A stretch of 64,000 bases of DNA from Marinobacterium sedimentorum (GTDB lineage: Bacteria; Pseudomonadota; Gammaproteobacteria; Pseudomonadales; Balneatricaceae): NCBI RefSeq assembly GCF_024267675.1, contig NZ_JALDYX010000003.1:124001-188000 (forward strand). The letters run 5' to 3'. The stretch's first letter is position 1; each line of letters begins with the position of its first letter. Shown here one piece after another: positions 31,525-40,546 of this stretch. Below the pieces are notes generated by a model that had not been told where the DNA came from, ran no database searches, and saw only the letters and a program-made list of their open reading frames with translations. The position numbers were made by a program, and so were the translations under genes.

Positions 31525-31596
31525 GATGTTCCCCTTGAATCCAATTCGTTATGTTCTTATGTACCGTAGTCCATGCCCAGCAAGACGATCAGGCAC

Positions 31597-31626
31597 TTTA
31601 TACCAACTGGCAGAAACGGCTGTCAA
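31597..31626 (-). promoter_or_regulatory. Sigma-70 promoter of hupB
   Basis: On the minus strand TTGACA (31626-31621) and TATAAA (31602-31597) are 18 bp apart, about 70 bp before the hupB start. It lies partly beside the end of lon, allowing hupB expression separate from lon. Confidence 0.8.
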
Positions 31627-31660
31627 GCAGACGCCACGCGGTTTCTGCCGATGTTGCCGA

Positions 31661-34090
31661 TTAATGAGTCTTTATTTGCCCAGACTCATCCTTCACCGTT
31701 TTTTTATCTGAAGCCACCGGCTCCTTCAGATCATTTTCACGCGGTTTGGGCTGGTATTTGAGAGCAATTTCCAGTACGTCGTCAATCCATTTGACGGCTT
31801 TTATTTCCAGATCCGCCTTAATGTTATCTGGAATTTCCTTCAAGTCGCGCTCATTTTCCTGCGGAATGATCACCGTACGAATACCACCGCGGTGCGCAGC
31901 CAACAGTTTTTCCTTGAGACCGCCGATCGGCAGTACCTGCCCGCGCAGGGTGATCTCACCGGTCATGGCGACGTCCGCCCGCACCGGAATACCGGTCAGT
32001 ACTGATACCAGGGCGGTGCACATGCCAACGCCTGCACTGGGGCCATCCTTGGGTGTGGCGCCTTCCGGAACATGGATGTGAATATCGCTCTTTTCGTGGA
32101 AGTCCGCCGCAATACCCAGACTTTGGGCGCGGCTTCGCACCACCGTCAGCGCCGCCTGAATGGACTCCTTCATCACATCGCCCAGGCAGCCGGTGGTCAC
32201 CTGACGCCCCTTGCCGGCCACAACTGCCGCTTCAATGCTGAGGATTTCCCCTCCCACCTGAGTCCAGGCCAGACCGGTCACATGACCCACCTGATCCTCT
32301 TCCTCGGCAATGCCAAAGCTGTGCCTGCGCACACCGCTGTAATGTTCCAGCTCGTCGCCGCCAATGACCCGTTTCTCGCCCTTGAACTGCCCCAGAGACA
32401 GCTCCTTGACCAGCTTGCGACAGATCTTGGCGATCTCGCGCTCCAGGCCTCGCACGCCAGCTTCGCGAGTATAGTAGCGAATCAGGTGCTTGATGGCCTC
32501 ATCACAAATCTCAATTTCGGACGCTTTAAGGCCATTTTGGGTCAACTGCTTGGTCACCAGGTACTTGCGGGCGATATTGAGCTTTTCGTCCTCGGTGTAA
32601 CCTGGAATACGGATGATTTCCATGCGGTCCAGCAGCGGCCCCGGAATATTCATGGAGTTGGAGGTGCACACGAACATCACATCGGACAGGTCAAAATCCA
32701 CTTCCATGTAATGGTCATTGAAGGTGCTGTTCTGTTCCGGATCCAGCACTTCCAGCAACGCAGACGCCGGATCTCCGCGCTGATCCATGCCCATTTTGTC
32801 GACTTCATCCAGCAGGAAAAGCGGGTTTTTGACCCCCACCTTGCACATTTTCTGAATCAGCTTGCCCGGCATGGAGCCGATGTAGGTGCGGCGATGACCT
32901 CGAATCTCGGCCTCGTCACGCACGCCACCCAGGGCCATGCGCACGTACTCGCGATTGGTTGCACGCGCGATGGAGCGCCCCAGAGACGTCTTGCCGACAC
33001 CGGGCGGGCCCACCAGACACAGAATGGGGCCTTTGAGCTTGCGCACACGCTTCTGCACGGCCAGGTACTCAAGAATGCGATCCTTCACTTCCGCCAGACC
33101 ATAGTGATCCTCATTGAGAATCTTCTCGGCCCGCCTCATGTCATGGCGCACCTTGGAGCGCTTGGCCCAGGGAACCTGCAGCATCCAGTCGATATAGCCG
33201 CGCACAACGGTGGCCTCGGCCGACATCGGCGACATCATTTTGAGCTTGTTATACTCGCCCAGCGTTTTGTCGTAGGCCTCTTTGGGCATGCCCGCGCCAT
33301 CGATACGGCGCTTGAGCTCATCCATATCATTGGTGCCGGACTCATCCAGATCACCGAGTTCTTTCTGAATGGCCTTCATCTGCTCATTCAGGTAGTACTC
33401 GCGCTGGCTTTTCTCCATCTGCTTTTTGACCCGGCCGCGGATGCGTTTTTCCACTTCGACCAGATCAATTTCCGACTCCATCAGCGCCATCAAATGCTCG
33501 AGACGCTTGTAATTATCCAGCATTTCGAGAATGTGCTGCTTCTCATCCAGCTTGAGCGACATGTGCGCCGCGATGGTATCGGCCAGACGGCCAATATCAT
33601 CGATATTCTGCAGCGATGTCAGCACTTCGGTTGGAATCTTCTTGTTGACCTGAATAAACCGCTCGAACTGATCCAGCGCCGTGCGCTTGTAGATTTCTGA
33701 TTCGGCAGGATCAGTATCTTCAACCTTGAGCACCGAAACCCGGGCAGTAAAGCTATCGTCTGTCTGATGGAAGCTTTCAATATTGGCGCGGTAATCACCT
33801 TCCACCAGCACCTTGATGGTGCCATCCGGCAATTTGAGCATCTGCAGTACGGATGCAACGGTGCCGACCTCAAACAGCCCTTCAGCCACGGGTTCGTCAT
33901 CGGACGCATTTTTCTGTGCGACCAGCAATATTTCCTTGTTGCTGTTCATAGCCGCTTCGAGGGCCTGAATCGACTTCTCACGACCAACGAACAGCGGAAT
34001 GACCATGTGCGGATAGACAACAACGTCGCGCAGCGGCAATACCGGAAGCTCGATGGTTACAGCATCCTCTTTTGCTTCAATCTGATCCAT
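31661..34090 (-). CDS. lon: ATP-dependent protease Lon
   Basis: An 809-residue soluble AAA+ protease that degrades misfolded and regulatory proteins. It has an N-terminal Lon domain (ELPVLPLRDVVVYPHMVIPL), a coiled region, the AAA+ module with Walker A GPPGVGKTS (Lys367), and the protease domain with the Ser685-Lys728 dyad (PKDGPSAGVGM, IGGLKEKLL). I start it at ATG 34090, where the conserved N terminus begins and AGAGG lies upstream; a longer frame adds 26 unlike residues. A heat-shock-like promoter precedes it. Confidence 0.98.
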   Translation of the reverse strand: MDQIEAKEDAVTIELPVLPLRDVVVYPHMVIPLFVGREKSIQALEAAMNSNKEILLVAQKNASDDEPVAEGLFEVGTVASVLQMLKLPDGTIKVLVEGDYRANIESFHQTDDSFTARVSVLKVEDTDPAESEIYKRTALDQFERFIQVNKKIPTEVLTSLQNIDDIGRLADTIAAHMSLKLDEKQHILEMLDNYKRLEHLMALMESEIDLVEVEKRIRGRVKKQMEKSQREYYLNEQMKAIQKELGDLDESGTNDMDELKRRIDGAGMPKEAYDKTLGEYNKLKMMSPMSAEATVVRGYIDWMLQVPWAKRSKVRHDMRRAEKILNEDHYGLAEVKDRILEYLAVQKRVRKLKGPILCLVGPPGVGKTSLGRSIARATNREYVRMALGGVRDEAEIRGHRRTYIGSMPGKLIQKMCKVGVKNPLFLLDEVDKMGMDQRGDPASALLEVLDPEQNSTFNDHYMEVDFDLSDVMFVCTSNSMNIPGPLLDRMEIIRIPGYTEDEKLNIARKYLVTKQLTQNGLKASEIEICDEAIKHLIRYYTREAGVRGLEREIAKICRKLVKELSLGQFKGEKRVIGGDELEHYSGVRRHSFGIAEEEDQVGHVTGLAWTQVGGEILSIEAAVVAGKGRQVTTGCLGDVMKESIQAALTVVRSRAQSLGIAADFHEKSDIHIHVPEGATPKDGPSAGVGMCTALVSVLTGIPVRADVAMTGEITLRGQVLPIGGLKEKLLAAHRGGIRTVIIPQENERDLKEIPDNIKADLEIKAVKWIDDVLEIALKYQPKPRENDLKEPVASDKKTVKDESGQIKTH

Positions 34091-34169
34091 GTGGATGATG
34101 CCTCTTTGCAGAGCATCCGCCCCGAGCGCTGACGAATGCGAGAACCTTGGAAATAATGGTAATACCAAT

Positions 34170-34197
34170 CAATGGGGCTGGAGCATGGAAATACAAG
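34170..34197 (-). promoter_or_regulatory. Sigma-32 (heat-shock) promoter of lon
   Basis: On the minus strand CTTGTA (34197-34192) is followed after 14 bp by CCCCATTG. The consensus is CTTGAA-N13-15-CCCCATNT, so each box has one mismatch. It lies about 80 bp before lon, a known heat-shock gene. Confidence 0.72.
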
Positions 34198-34348
34198 CAA
34201 TACTCTGAAAAAAACCGCAAATCAGTGGCCTTGAATCGCCCCCTGGCCGCCAAACCCGCAGGCGACGGAACACAAGCCCCCTTGCTGCACCACAGCACAA
34301 CTGGGCTGACTCCGTTATAGCAGCAACCCGGGGGACAGGACAACGGCC

Positions 34349-34378
34349 AAAAAAAACGAGGCCCTGACATGCAGGGCC
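34349..34378 (-). terminator. Terminator of nfuA
   Basis: The 7-bp stem GGCCCTG/CAGGGCC with a five-base loop is followed on the minus strand by TCG and eight T. Confidence 0.88.
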
Positions 34379-34395
34379 CCGTTCAGGATGACAGC

Positions 34396-34989
34396 TTACT
34401 TGTAGTAGGCTTTGTCGGTATTGCTGTGATCGGTTTCGTCACGCACGGCGATCAGGCCAGGAACACGCTCAAGCAGCGTTTTCTCGACGCCGTCCTTGAG
34501 GGTCATGTCCACTGCGCTGCAGCCCTGGCAACCACCGCCAAACTTGAGCACGGCGATATGGCCGTTTTCTTCTTCCACCAGCTCAACCAGCTTGACCTCG
34601 CCACCGTGACTGGCCAGTCCCGGGTTAACATCGGAATACAGAATGTAGTTGATCTGCTCTTCCATCGGGCTGTCGGCGGATACCTTGGGCACCTTGGCGT
34701 TAGGCGCCTTGATGGTCAGCTGGCCACCCATGCGATCTTCGGCGAAATCGATCATGGCCTCTTCAAGGTACGGCAGACTGTTGCGCTCAAGATAGAAACG
34801 GATCAGGGTCAGTTCCAGCAGCTCGTCATCAGCGATTACCTCGTCAGGACGGCAATACGCCAGACAGGTTTCAGCATAGGGCGTGCCCGGCTGGGTCACG
34901 AACATGCGCACGGAGATGTCTTCAGCGTCCTGCTTTGCCAGCAGATCGGCCAGATATTTTTCAGCACTTTCGGTAACCGTGATATTCAT
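34396..34989 (-). CDS. nfuA: Fe-S biogenesis protein NfuA
   Basis: A 197-residue carrier that delivers 4Fe-4S clusters to client enzymes. The N-terminal degenerate A-type domain ([16 protein letters not shown]) is followed by the NifU-like C-terminal domain with the cluster-binding CxxC in [10 protein letters not shown] (Cys154, Cys157). Clients of such clusters encoded in this window include NadA and RlmD. It is a single gene between its own terminator and the divergent MATE gene. Confidence 0.97.
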   Translation of the reverse strand: MNITVTESAEKYLADLLAKQDAEDISVRMFVTQPGTPYAETCLAYCRPDEVIADDELLELTLIRFYLERNSLPYLEEAMIDFAEDRMGGQLTIKAPNAKVPKVSADSPMEEQINYILYSDVNPGLASHGGEVKLVELVEEENGHIAVLKFGGGCQGCSAVDMTLKDGVEKTLLERVPGLIAVRDETDHSNTDKAYYK

Positions 34990-35169
34990 GGGAATTACTG
35001 GACTCCTACTTCACAAACTGACAGGTGATAGCCTAATAAATCGAAGGATACACGCAATCTAATTCCGAGTAAATTGATCAGTTATTATGCCCATCCCCAC
35101 CCGCGGGTATAAGTCTGCTAGAATTGCCGCCTCATTTTTCACCCCCATACAGTCCGCAAACCACGCCCA

Positions 35170-36498
35170 ATGAGCCAACCGCAACGTGTGCGCACCATTC
35201 TGACACTGGGCCTGCCCATCATCGGCGGCATGCTGTCGCAAAGCCTGCTGAACCTGGTGGACGCCGCCATGGTCGGCCGCCTCGGGGAAGCCGCGCTGGC
35301 GGGCGTGGGCATCGCCGGCTACGCCAACTTTATCGCCATCAGCTGCATTATCGGTCTGTCGTCGGCGGTGCAATCACTGGTTGCGCGGCGCCACGGGGAA
35401 GGCCGCCGCACCGATATGGCCCGCCCGGTCAACGCCGGCATTATCCTGGCGCTGACCATAGCCCTGCCCCTAAGCCTGCTATTTGCCACCTTCTCCGACA
35501 GCCTGCTTGGCCTCATGAGCCGCGACAGCGCCGTACTAAGCATCGCCAACGACTATTTCGACTACCGCATCCTTGCCATGAGCGCCGTAGGCATTAACTT
35601 TTCGCTGCGCGGCTGGTGGAACGGCACCTACAGACCCATGATTCATCTGCGCCTGCTACTGGTGATGCATCTACTCAACGTCATTCTGAGCTACGGCCTT
35701 ATTTTCGGTGCCCTCGGTCTGCCGGCCTTGGGGGCTGCCGGCGCGGGCCTGGGCACCTGTATCGCGCTGTTCATTGGCTGTCTGCTGAACGCGGCCCTGG
35801 TGTGGCGTGATGCCAGAAAGCACGGATTCCTGCATGCCAAACGCGATCGCCGTGCGCTCGCCACCGTGCTGAGCCTGTCGATACCCCACTCGCTGCAGCA
35901 ACTGCTGTTCGCCATCGCCATCGCCGTGCTGTTCTGGATTATCGGACAGCTTGGCACCCAGGAGCAGGCCATCGCCCATGTCCTGATCAACCTGGCGCTG
36001 TTCCTGATTCTACCGGGCGTTGGTCTGGGCATGGCGTCCACCTCCCTGGTCAGCCACGCCCTGGGACGCAACCAGCCGACCGAAGCGCAGCAATGGGGCT
36101 GGGATGTCATAAAGACGGCACTGGTGATTATCTGCATGCTAAGCCTGCCAATGTGGCTGGCGCCCGAGCGCATCCTTGCGCTCTTCATAACGGATCCGCA
36201 GCTTGTCGACCAGGCGCGGCTGCCGCTGCAGATCACAGGGCTGGCTATCTGCCTGGACGCCGCCGGCCTGGTACTGACCCAGGCACTTCTGGGTGCTGGC
36301 GCGCATCGACTGGTAATGATGGTCTCGGTGGGGGGGCAGTGGCTGTTCTATCTGCCACTGGCATGGCTGTTTGGCCCCCATTTGGGCTTTGGCCTGACCG
36401 GCATCTGGCTGGTTCAGCTGGTCCATCGAAGTCTGTCGTCACTGGTCTTTATCGGCATCTGGCGACGGCGTCACTGGGCCGACATAAAGCTCGGCTAG
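35170..36498 (+). CDS. MATE-family efflux transporter
   Basis: A 442-residue, 12-helix inner-membrane exporter of the MATE superfamily (DinF/NorM branch). The opening [27 protein letters not shown] and the matching mid-protein segment [23 protein letters not shown] show the two six-helix repeats. Such pumps export drugs or metabolites using Na+ or H+. The substrate cannot be read from the sequence. No ribosome site stands out before the ATG. Confidence 0.93.
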   Translation: MSQPQRVRTILTLGLPIIGGMLSQSLLNLVDAAMVGRLGEAALAGVGIAGYANFIAISCIIGLSSAVQSLVARRHGEGRRTDMARPVNAGIILALTIALPLSLLFATFSDSLLGLMSRDSAVLSIANDYFDYRILAMSAVGINFSLRGWWNGTYRPMIHLRLLLVMHLLNVILSYGLIFGALGLPALGAAGAGLGTCIALFIGCLLNAALVWRDARKHGFLHAKRDRRALATVLSLSIPHSLQQLLFAIAIAVLFWIIGQLGTQEQAIAHVLINLALFLILPGVGLGMASTSLVSHALGRNQPTEAQQWGWDVIKTALVIICMLSLPMWLAPERILALFITDPQLVDQARLPLQITGLAICLDAAGLVLTQALLGAGAHRLVMMVSVGGQWLFYLPLAWLFGPHLGFGLTGIWLVQLVHRSLSSLVFIGIWRRRHWADIKLG

Positions 36499-36697
36499 TT
36501 TGATACACTGAACCCTAGCCAAAGCAGCCTGGCAATAGTCACTGCGCGACAATCTTGCCGCGAGAGGTCACACCGCGAGAGTCACGGCATTGCCGACTGT
36601 CACGGGTTACAGCAATACTGCAGCGACTCTATTTTCTCAGGATTAAGCGGCCACCCAGAATCGACTGGCTCGCGGCGCAGCACCACAGGAACCCGAT

Positions 36698-37870
36698 ATG
36701 GCGGAACAGAGCCTCGTATTCTCATTTTTCCTGATATTCACCGGCGCCGCGATTCTCGCCACTCTGGCCCTCTATACCCGCCAACCGCTGCTGGTTGCCT
36801 ATATAGTGCTTGGCGCCCTGCTGGGCCCTTACGGCCTCAGCTTGGTGTCCGATACAGCCCTGCTGGCAGACATTTCCCATATCGGCATCATTTTCCTGCT
36901 TTTCCTGCTGGGGCTCGACATGCAGCCTAGCCATCTGCTGCACATGCTGAAAAAAGCAACCCTGGTGGCCATCGGCAGCTCGCTGATCTTCATGGCCACC
37001 GGCTATGGCGCCAGCCTGCTGTTTGGCTTCAGTCAGACCGAAGCACTGATTATCGGCGCCGCACTGATGTTCTCCAGCACCATTATCGGCATCAAGCTGC
37101 TGCCCACTACTGTCTTGCACCACCGCCATACGGGCGAACTGGTCGTCGGCCTGCTGTTACTGCAGGACGTCATTGCCATTCTGGTATTGCTGCTGCTCTA
37201 CAGCGGTAATGACAGCAGCCAGAACGGCGCCCAGGTCTTCCTGAAAACCCTCGCCGCGCTGCCACTGATGACCGCCGGGGCCTTCCTGTTCGTACGCTAC
37301 GTGCTGCTGCGCCTGCTGCAGAGCTTTGACCGCTTCCACGAATATATCTTTTTGCTCGCCCTGGGCTGGTGTTTGGGCATGGCGGAACTTGCCCAGGCCA
37401 TAGGTCTCTCCGCCGAGATGGGCGCTTTTGTGGCCGGCGTTACCCTGGCCACCAGCCCAATCTCCCAGTACATCGCAACCAGCCTGAAACCGCTGCGTGA
37501 TTTTTTCCTTATTCTGTTCTTCTTCTCCATCGGCGCCAGTTTCAACCTCACCCTGGTCGATGTCATTCTACTGCCCTCCCTGGTGATGACCGCACTGGTA
37601 CTGGCGCTCAAGCCAGTGGTGTTCCGCTTTCTGCTGATTCACATCAGCGAAAGCAAGAAACTGGCCTGGGAGATCGGCTTTCGCCTGGGCCAGATCAGCG
37701 AGTTCTCGCTGCTGATCGCCTACCTGGCCACCAGCGCCACCCTGATTGGCCAGGAAGCCTCCCATGTCATTCAGGCCACCACCATCCTGACGTTCCTGTT
37801 CTCCAGCTATCTGGTGATTTTCAACTTTCCCTCCCCCATCGCCATCTCGGATCGGCTGCGCAAGGACTGA
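36698..37870 (+). CDS. CPA2-family cation/proton antiporter (KefB-like membrane domain)
   Basis: A 390-residue transporter of the Na+/H+ exchanger domain type. It has about 12 helices with the typical IIFLLFLLGLDMQPSHL and AEMGAFVAGVTLATSP segments. It lacks the C-terminal TrkA-N nucleotide-binding domain of KefB/KefC, so it is a membrane-only member. A role in K+ or Na+ efflux is inferred from family only. AGGA precedes the ATG. A strong terminator follows. Confidence 0.88.
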   Translation: MAEQSLVFSFFLIFTGAAILATLALYTRQPLLVAYIVLGALLGPYGLSLVSDTALLADISHIGIIFLLFLLGLDMQPSHLLHMLKKATLVAIGSSLIFMATGYGASLLFGFSQTEALIIGAALMFSSTIIGIKLLPTTVLHHRHTGELVVGLLLLQDVIAILVLLLLYSGNDSSQNGAQVFLKTLAALPLMTAGAFLFVRYVLLRLLQSFDRFHEYIFLLALGWCLGMAELAQAIGLSAEMGAFVAGVTLATSPISQYIATSLKPLRDFFLILFFFSIGASFNLTLVDVILLPSLVMTALVLALKPVVFRFLLIHISESKKLAWEIGFRLGQISEFSLLIAYLATSATLIGQEASHVIQATTILTFLFSSYLVIFNFPSPIAISDRLRKD

Positions 37871-37902
37871 GAGCCCATCGCGGCCAATTTCGCCACCAAA
37901 CG

Positions 37903-37937
37903 AAAAAGCCGCCTTCCGTGAAGGAAGGCGGCTTTTT
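37903..37937. terminator. Bidirectional terminator
   Basis: A 15-bp perfect stem AAAAAGCCGCCTTCC/GGAAGGCGGCTTTTT with loop GTGAA, between convergent genes. Confidence 0.94.
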
Positions 37938-37967
37938 GCAGAGACCGCGCTACAGCTATGTCAGTAC

Positions 37968-38528
37968 TCAACCCCAGTGACGCAGCGGACCCACATCGAC
38001 ATGAAGAAAGTTGCTGCGCGAATAAAAGCCGACTCCGCCGGCCTTGAGCTTCAGTGCCATGCGCTGCACATCCCGCAGTGCAATGCCCGGCACACGGATA
38101 TCAATCGCCTTGCCCTGCATGTGGTAGCTTTTCTTGGCAACGCCCTGACCTTGCTTGCGCAGCATCTCGTTGGTTTCGGGCGAACGATAACCGGAGATCA
38201 CCTGAAATTCCTTGTGCAGGCCGACATCGCGCTGCAGCAAGTACAGCAGATCAAACAACTGGCGATCCATCTGGATCGAGGTATCGGTACGGTGGTCGCG
38301 CAAAAGATGATCCACCTCCTGCAGCACCTGTGGCATGTAGTGACCATCGGCCCAGTACACCGCGGTCATTTTCTCACCGGTGTGCATGTTGTTCAGGGTG
38401 AGCTTGCGCTCAAGCCCTGGGTTCTTGATCAGTGGCGCACCTATAGCACCCGAGCCTGCCAGCCCGGCCGCGGTACCGGCCAGTGTCTTTATAAAAGCAC
38501 GACGATTCTGAAGGATTCTATGGGGCAT
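37968..38528 (-). CDS. Tat-exported DUF882 (YcbK-like) peptidase M15 family protein
   Basis: A 186-residue protein with a twin-arginine signal (NRRAFIKTLAGTAAG, cleavage near residue 31). The mature part is a DUF882/M15-like zinc domain with ligands His136 and Asp143 (SYHMQGKAID) and His176 (FLHVDVG). Relatives such as E. coli YcbK/MepK cut meso-DAP-meso-DAP crosslinks of the kind made by L,D-transpeptidases. That would pair functionally with the L,D-transpeptidase at 12.5-13.0 kb, though this is inference. Confidence 0.9.
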   Translation of the reverse strand: MPHRILQNRRAFIKTLAGTAAGLAGSGAIGAPLIKNPGLERKLTLNNMHTGEKMTAVYWADGHYMPQVLQEVDHLLRDHRTDTSIQMDRQLFDLLYLLQRDVGLHKEFQVISGYRSPETNEMLRKQGQGVAKKSYHMQGKAIDIRVPGIALRDVQRMALKLKAGGVGFYSRSNFLHVDVGPLRHWG

Positions 38529-38614
38529 AATTCAGCAACAGTTGGTTGAAATACTTACAGCCATTATCCACAAATAGTATCAGCTGTATATTTTTTACAC
38601 GATAAATTAACCAT

Positions 38615-39604
38615 TTAGTACGCATCTTTGATGCGCAGGCGCCACAGTTCCTGCGCCTGGCGTACCGCCTCTTCCGGCTCGGATGCACGCCCGAGCAGCT
38701 TCAGTACCGCCGCCAGGGTATTGATAACGGCGCCCTCGCCGTACTCATGCTCCAGCTCGCCGCGCCACAGCTGTAGCAGCTCCTGCGGCTGCAGGCTTTC
38801 GTCACGCACTACGCGCTGGCCCAGCAGTCTGGGCCACTGCTGGGTGTGCATTTCACCGCCAAGTATCCACTGCAGCTCGCTGTCCGAATCCGGCTTGAGT
38901 TCAGCCTCGCCGCCATCCCCCTTGACTGTTAGGCTATTGCGCATCCCCAGCAGCATGCTGGTTTTCTGATGCATGGGGCCGTAGGGCGGATGGAAGACGC
39001 CGTCGATAACACGCTCGGCACCCAGCGGATTGAGCAACCGGCACAGCGTATGGACGGGCGAGCGCAGCCCCAGCACCGAGCGCAACTGGATAATGTCACC
39101 CAACTGCGGCGCCAGCGCATCAATGGACATGAAGGCAAAGTTGCGATCATTCAGCTCAGCCGCCACCTCTGCCCAGTCATGACAGGAGGGCAAGCCGAAC
39201 AGGCCGAGCATGTCTTCGGTATAGAGCCGGCCCGGCATATGGCCGCGCGCGCCGTGCATGAACACACGTACGCCGGATTGGGCCAGCGCCAGCGACGCCA
39301 GCAGGAACCAGGGTAGACGCCGCTTCTTGCCGGCATAGCTGGACCAGTCGAGTTCGACCTGCAGATCCTGTGGTGCCTCCAGCCGCTCCCGCACGGCCGT
39401 GACAAAACCGCATAACTCCTGCGGCGCCTCTTCCTTTACCCGCAGCAGCATCAGAAAGGCTCCAAGCTGCTCGGGCAGCACCTTCCCATCGAGAATCATC
39501 CCCATGGCGTCGCGGGCCTCTTCGGTCGTCAGCGAGCGCGAGCCCTTCTTGCCCTTGCCGAGAATACGCACATAGACTGCAAACGGATGTTCCTGACTGC
39601 TCAT
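38615..39604 (-). CDS. Glycosyl transferase family 3 protein, YbiB/TrpD2-like
   Basis: A 329-residue relative of anthranilate phosphoribosyltransferase. The start (LTTEEARDAMGMILDGKVLPEQLGAFLMLLRVKEE) is the typical TrpD helical domain. E. coli YbiB (TrpD2) lost the substrate site and binds nucleic acid, so this protein is unlikely to act in tryptophan synthesis. AGAGG precedes the ATG. It is divergent from cobS with only 63 bp between. Confidence 0.85.
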   Translation of the reverse strand: MSSQEHPFAVYVRILGKGKKGSRSLTTEEARDAMGMILDGKVLPEQLGAFLMLLRVKEEAPQELCGFVTAVRERLEAPQDLQVELDWSSYAGKKRRLPWFLLASLALAQSGVRVFMHGARGHMPGRLYTEDMLGLFGLPSCHDWAEVAAELNDRNFAFMSIDALAPQLGDIIQLRSVLGLRSPVHTLCRLLNPLGAERVIDGVFHPPYGPMHQKTSMLLGMRNSLTVKGDGGEAELKPDSDSELQWILGGEMHTQQWPRLLGQRVVRDESLQPQELLQLWRGELEHEYGEGAVINTLAAVLKLLGRASEPEEAVRQAQELWRLRIKDAY

Positions 39605-39667
39605 GGATCTGATGCCTCTTTTGCTCTAGAGTGTGGCCGCGTCATATATACCCAAGCGCAGGCCTGA

Positions 39668-40444
39668 ATGCGAGTCCGAATGAACGCCTTGACCCGGGAA
39701 CTACATCTTTTTTTTAATGCCCTGACCTTTTTCACCCGCATCCCGGCCCCCGCCTGGGTGAAATTCGGCCCCGATGAGCTTAATCACGCCAGCCGCTACT
39801 TCCCGCTGGCTGGCCTGATCATCGGACTTGCCGCGGCAGCACTTTACGCAATTTTTGCGCTGTTGTTTCCGGCCACCATCGCCGTACTGCTCAGTACCGG
39901 CGGCATCCTGCTGCTGACCGGTGGCTTTCATGAAGACGGCCTGGCCGATCTCTGCGATGGCTTTGGTGGCGGCTGGACCCCGCAGCAGACGCTGGAGATC
40001 ATGAAGGACTCAAGGCTTGGCAGCTACGGCGCCTTGGGCCTGATAATAGTGCTGGGCCTGAAGCTCGCCAGCCTGATCAGTATCAATGATGTGCTGATTG
40101 CCCTGATCGCCGGCCATACTCTCAGCCGCTTTGTTGCCGTCAGTCTGATCCACACCGATAGCTATGTACAGCTCGACCGGCTCAGCAAGGTGCGCCCACT
40201 GGCGAGCAACATGAGTCGGACTGAACTGCTGATTGCCACCGCCCCGGCACTGGCCTGCCTGTTTCTGCTGCCGGGCTACAGCGTACTGGCAGTCATAACC
40301 GCACTGCTGCTGCTTCGGCTCTACCTTTGCCGCCTGTTCAGACGCAGGCTCGGTGGTTATACCGGCGATTGTCTGGGCGCAACCCAGCAGCTGGCAGAAG
40401 TCGCGGTCTATCTGGTGCTGTGCCTTCCCCTTGGCCAGCTCTAA
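39668..40444 (+). CDS. cobS: Adenosylcobinamide-GDP ribazoletransferase CobS
   Basis: An integral membrane enzyme of about 258 residues that joins adenosylcobinamide-GDP with alpha-ribazole in the last steps of cobalamin assembly. The motifs LTGGFHEDGLADLCDGFGGG and DSRLGSYG carry the Mg2+-binding acids. An alternative ATG four codons later (39680) is equally plausible. No other cob gene is adjacent, which is unusual, since cobS normally travels with cobU/cobT/cobC. Confidence 0.94.
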   Translation: MRVRMNALTRELHLFFNALTFFTRIPAPAWVKFGPDELNHASRYFPLAGLIIGLAAAALYAIFALLFPATIAVLLSTGGILLLTGGFHEDGLADLCDGFGGGWTPQQTLEIMKDSRLGSYGALGLIIVLGLKLASLISINDVLIALIAGHTLSRFVAVSLIHTDSYVQLDRLSKVRPLASNMSRTELLIATAPALACLFLLPGYSVLAVITALLLLRLYLCRLFRRRLGGYTGDCLGATQQLAEVAVYLVLCLPLGQL

Positions 40445-40546
40445 ACTCCACGAGTAGCCCGACTATAAACCCCACTAAGGCGCGCTGCGTTTTCGCCGCA
40501 GGCCATAGACTGCTAGAATGCGCGCCATTCACTAGCGAGAGTTGTC

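Larger units (their letters stand above)
34091..34395 (-). other. lon upstream region
   Basis: The 305 bp between nfuA and lon contain the nfuA terminator (34349-34378), about 150 bp of G/C-rich sequence with no gene, and the sigma-32-like promoter near 34170-34197. Confidence 0.5.

Noticed and set aside
32072..33700. A 542-codon open frame antisense to lon
   Set aside because: It is the mirror of a G+C-rich coding strand; the translation is rich in His, Gln and Leu with no domain pattern, while lon on the other strand is complete and conserved.
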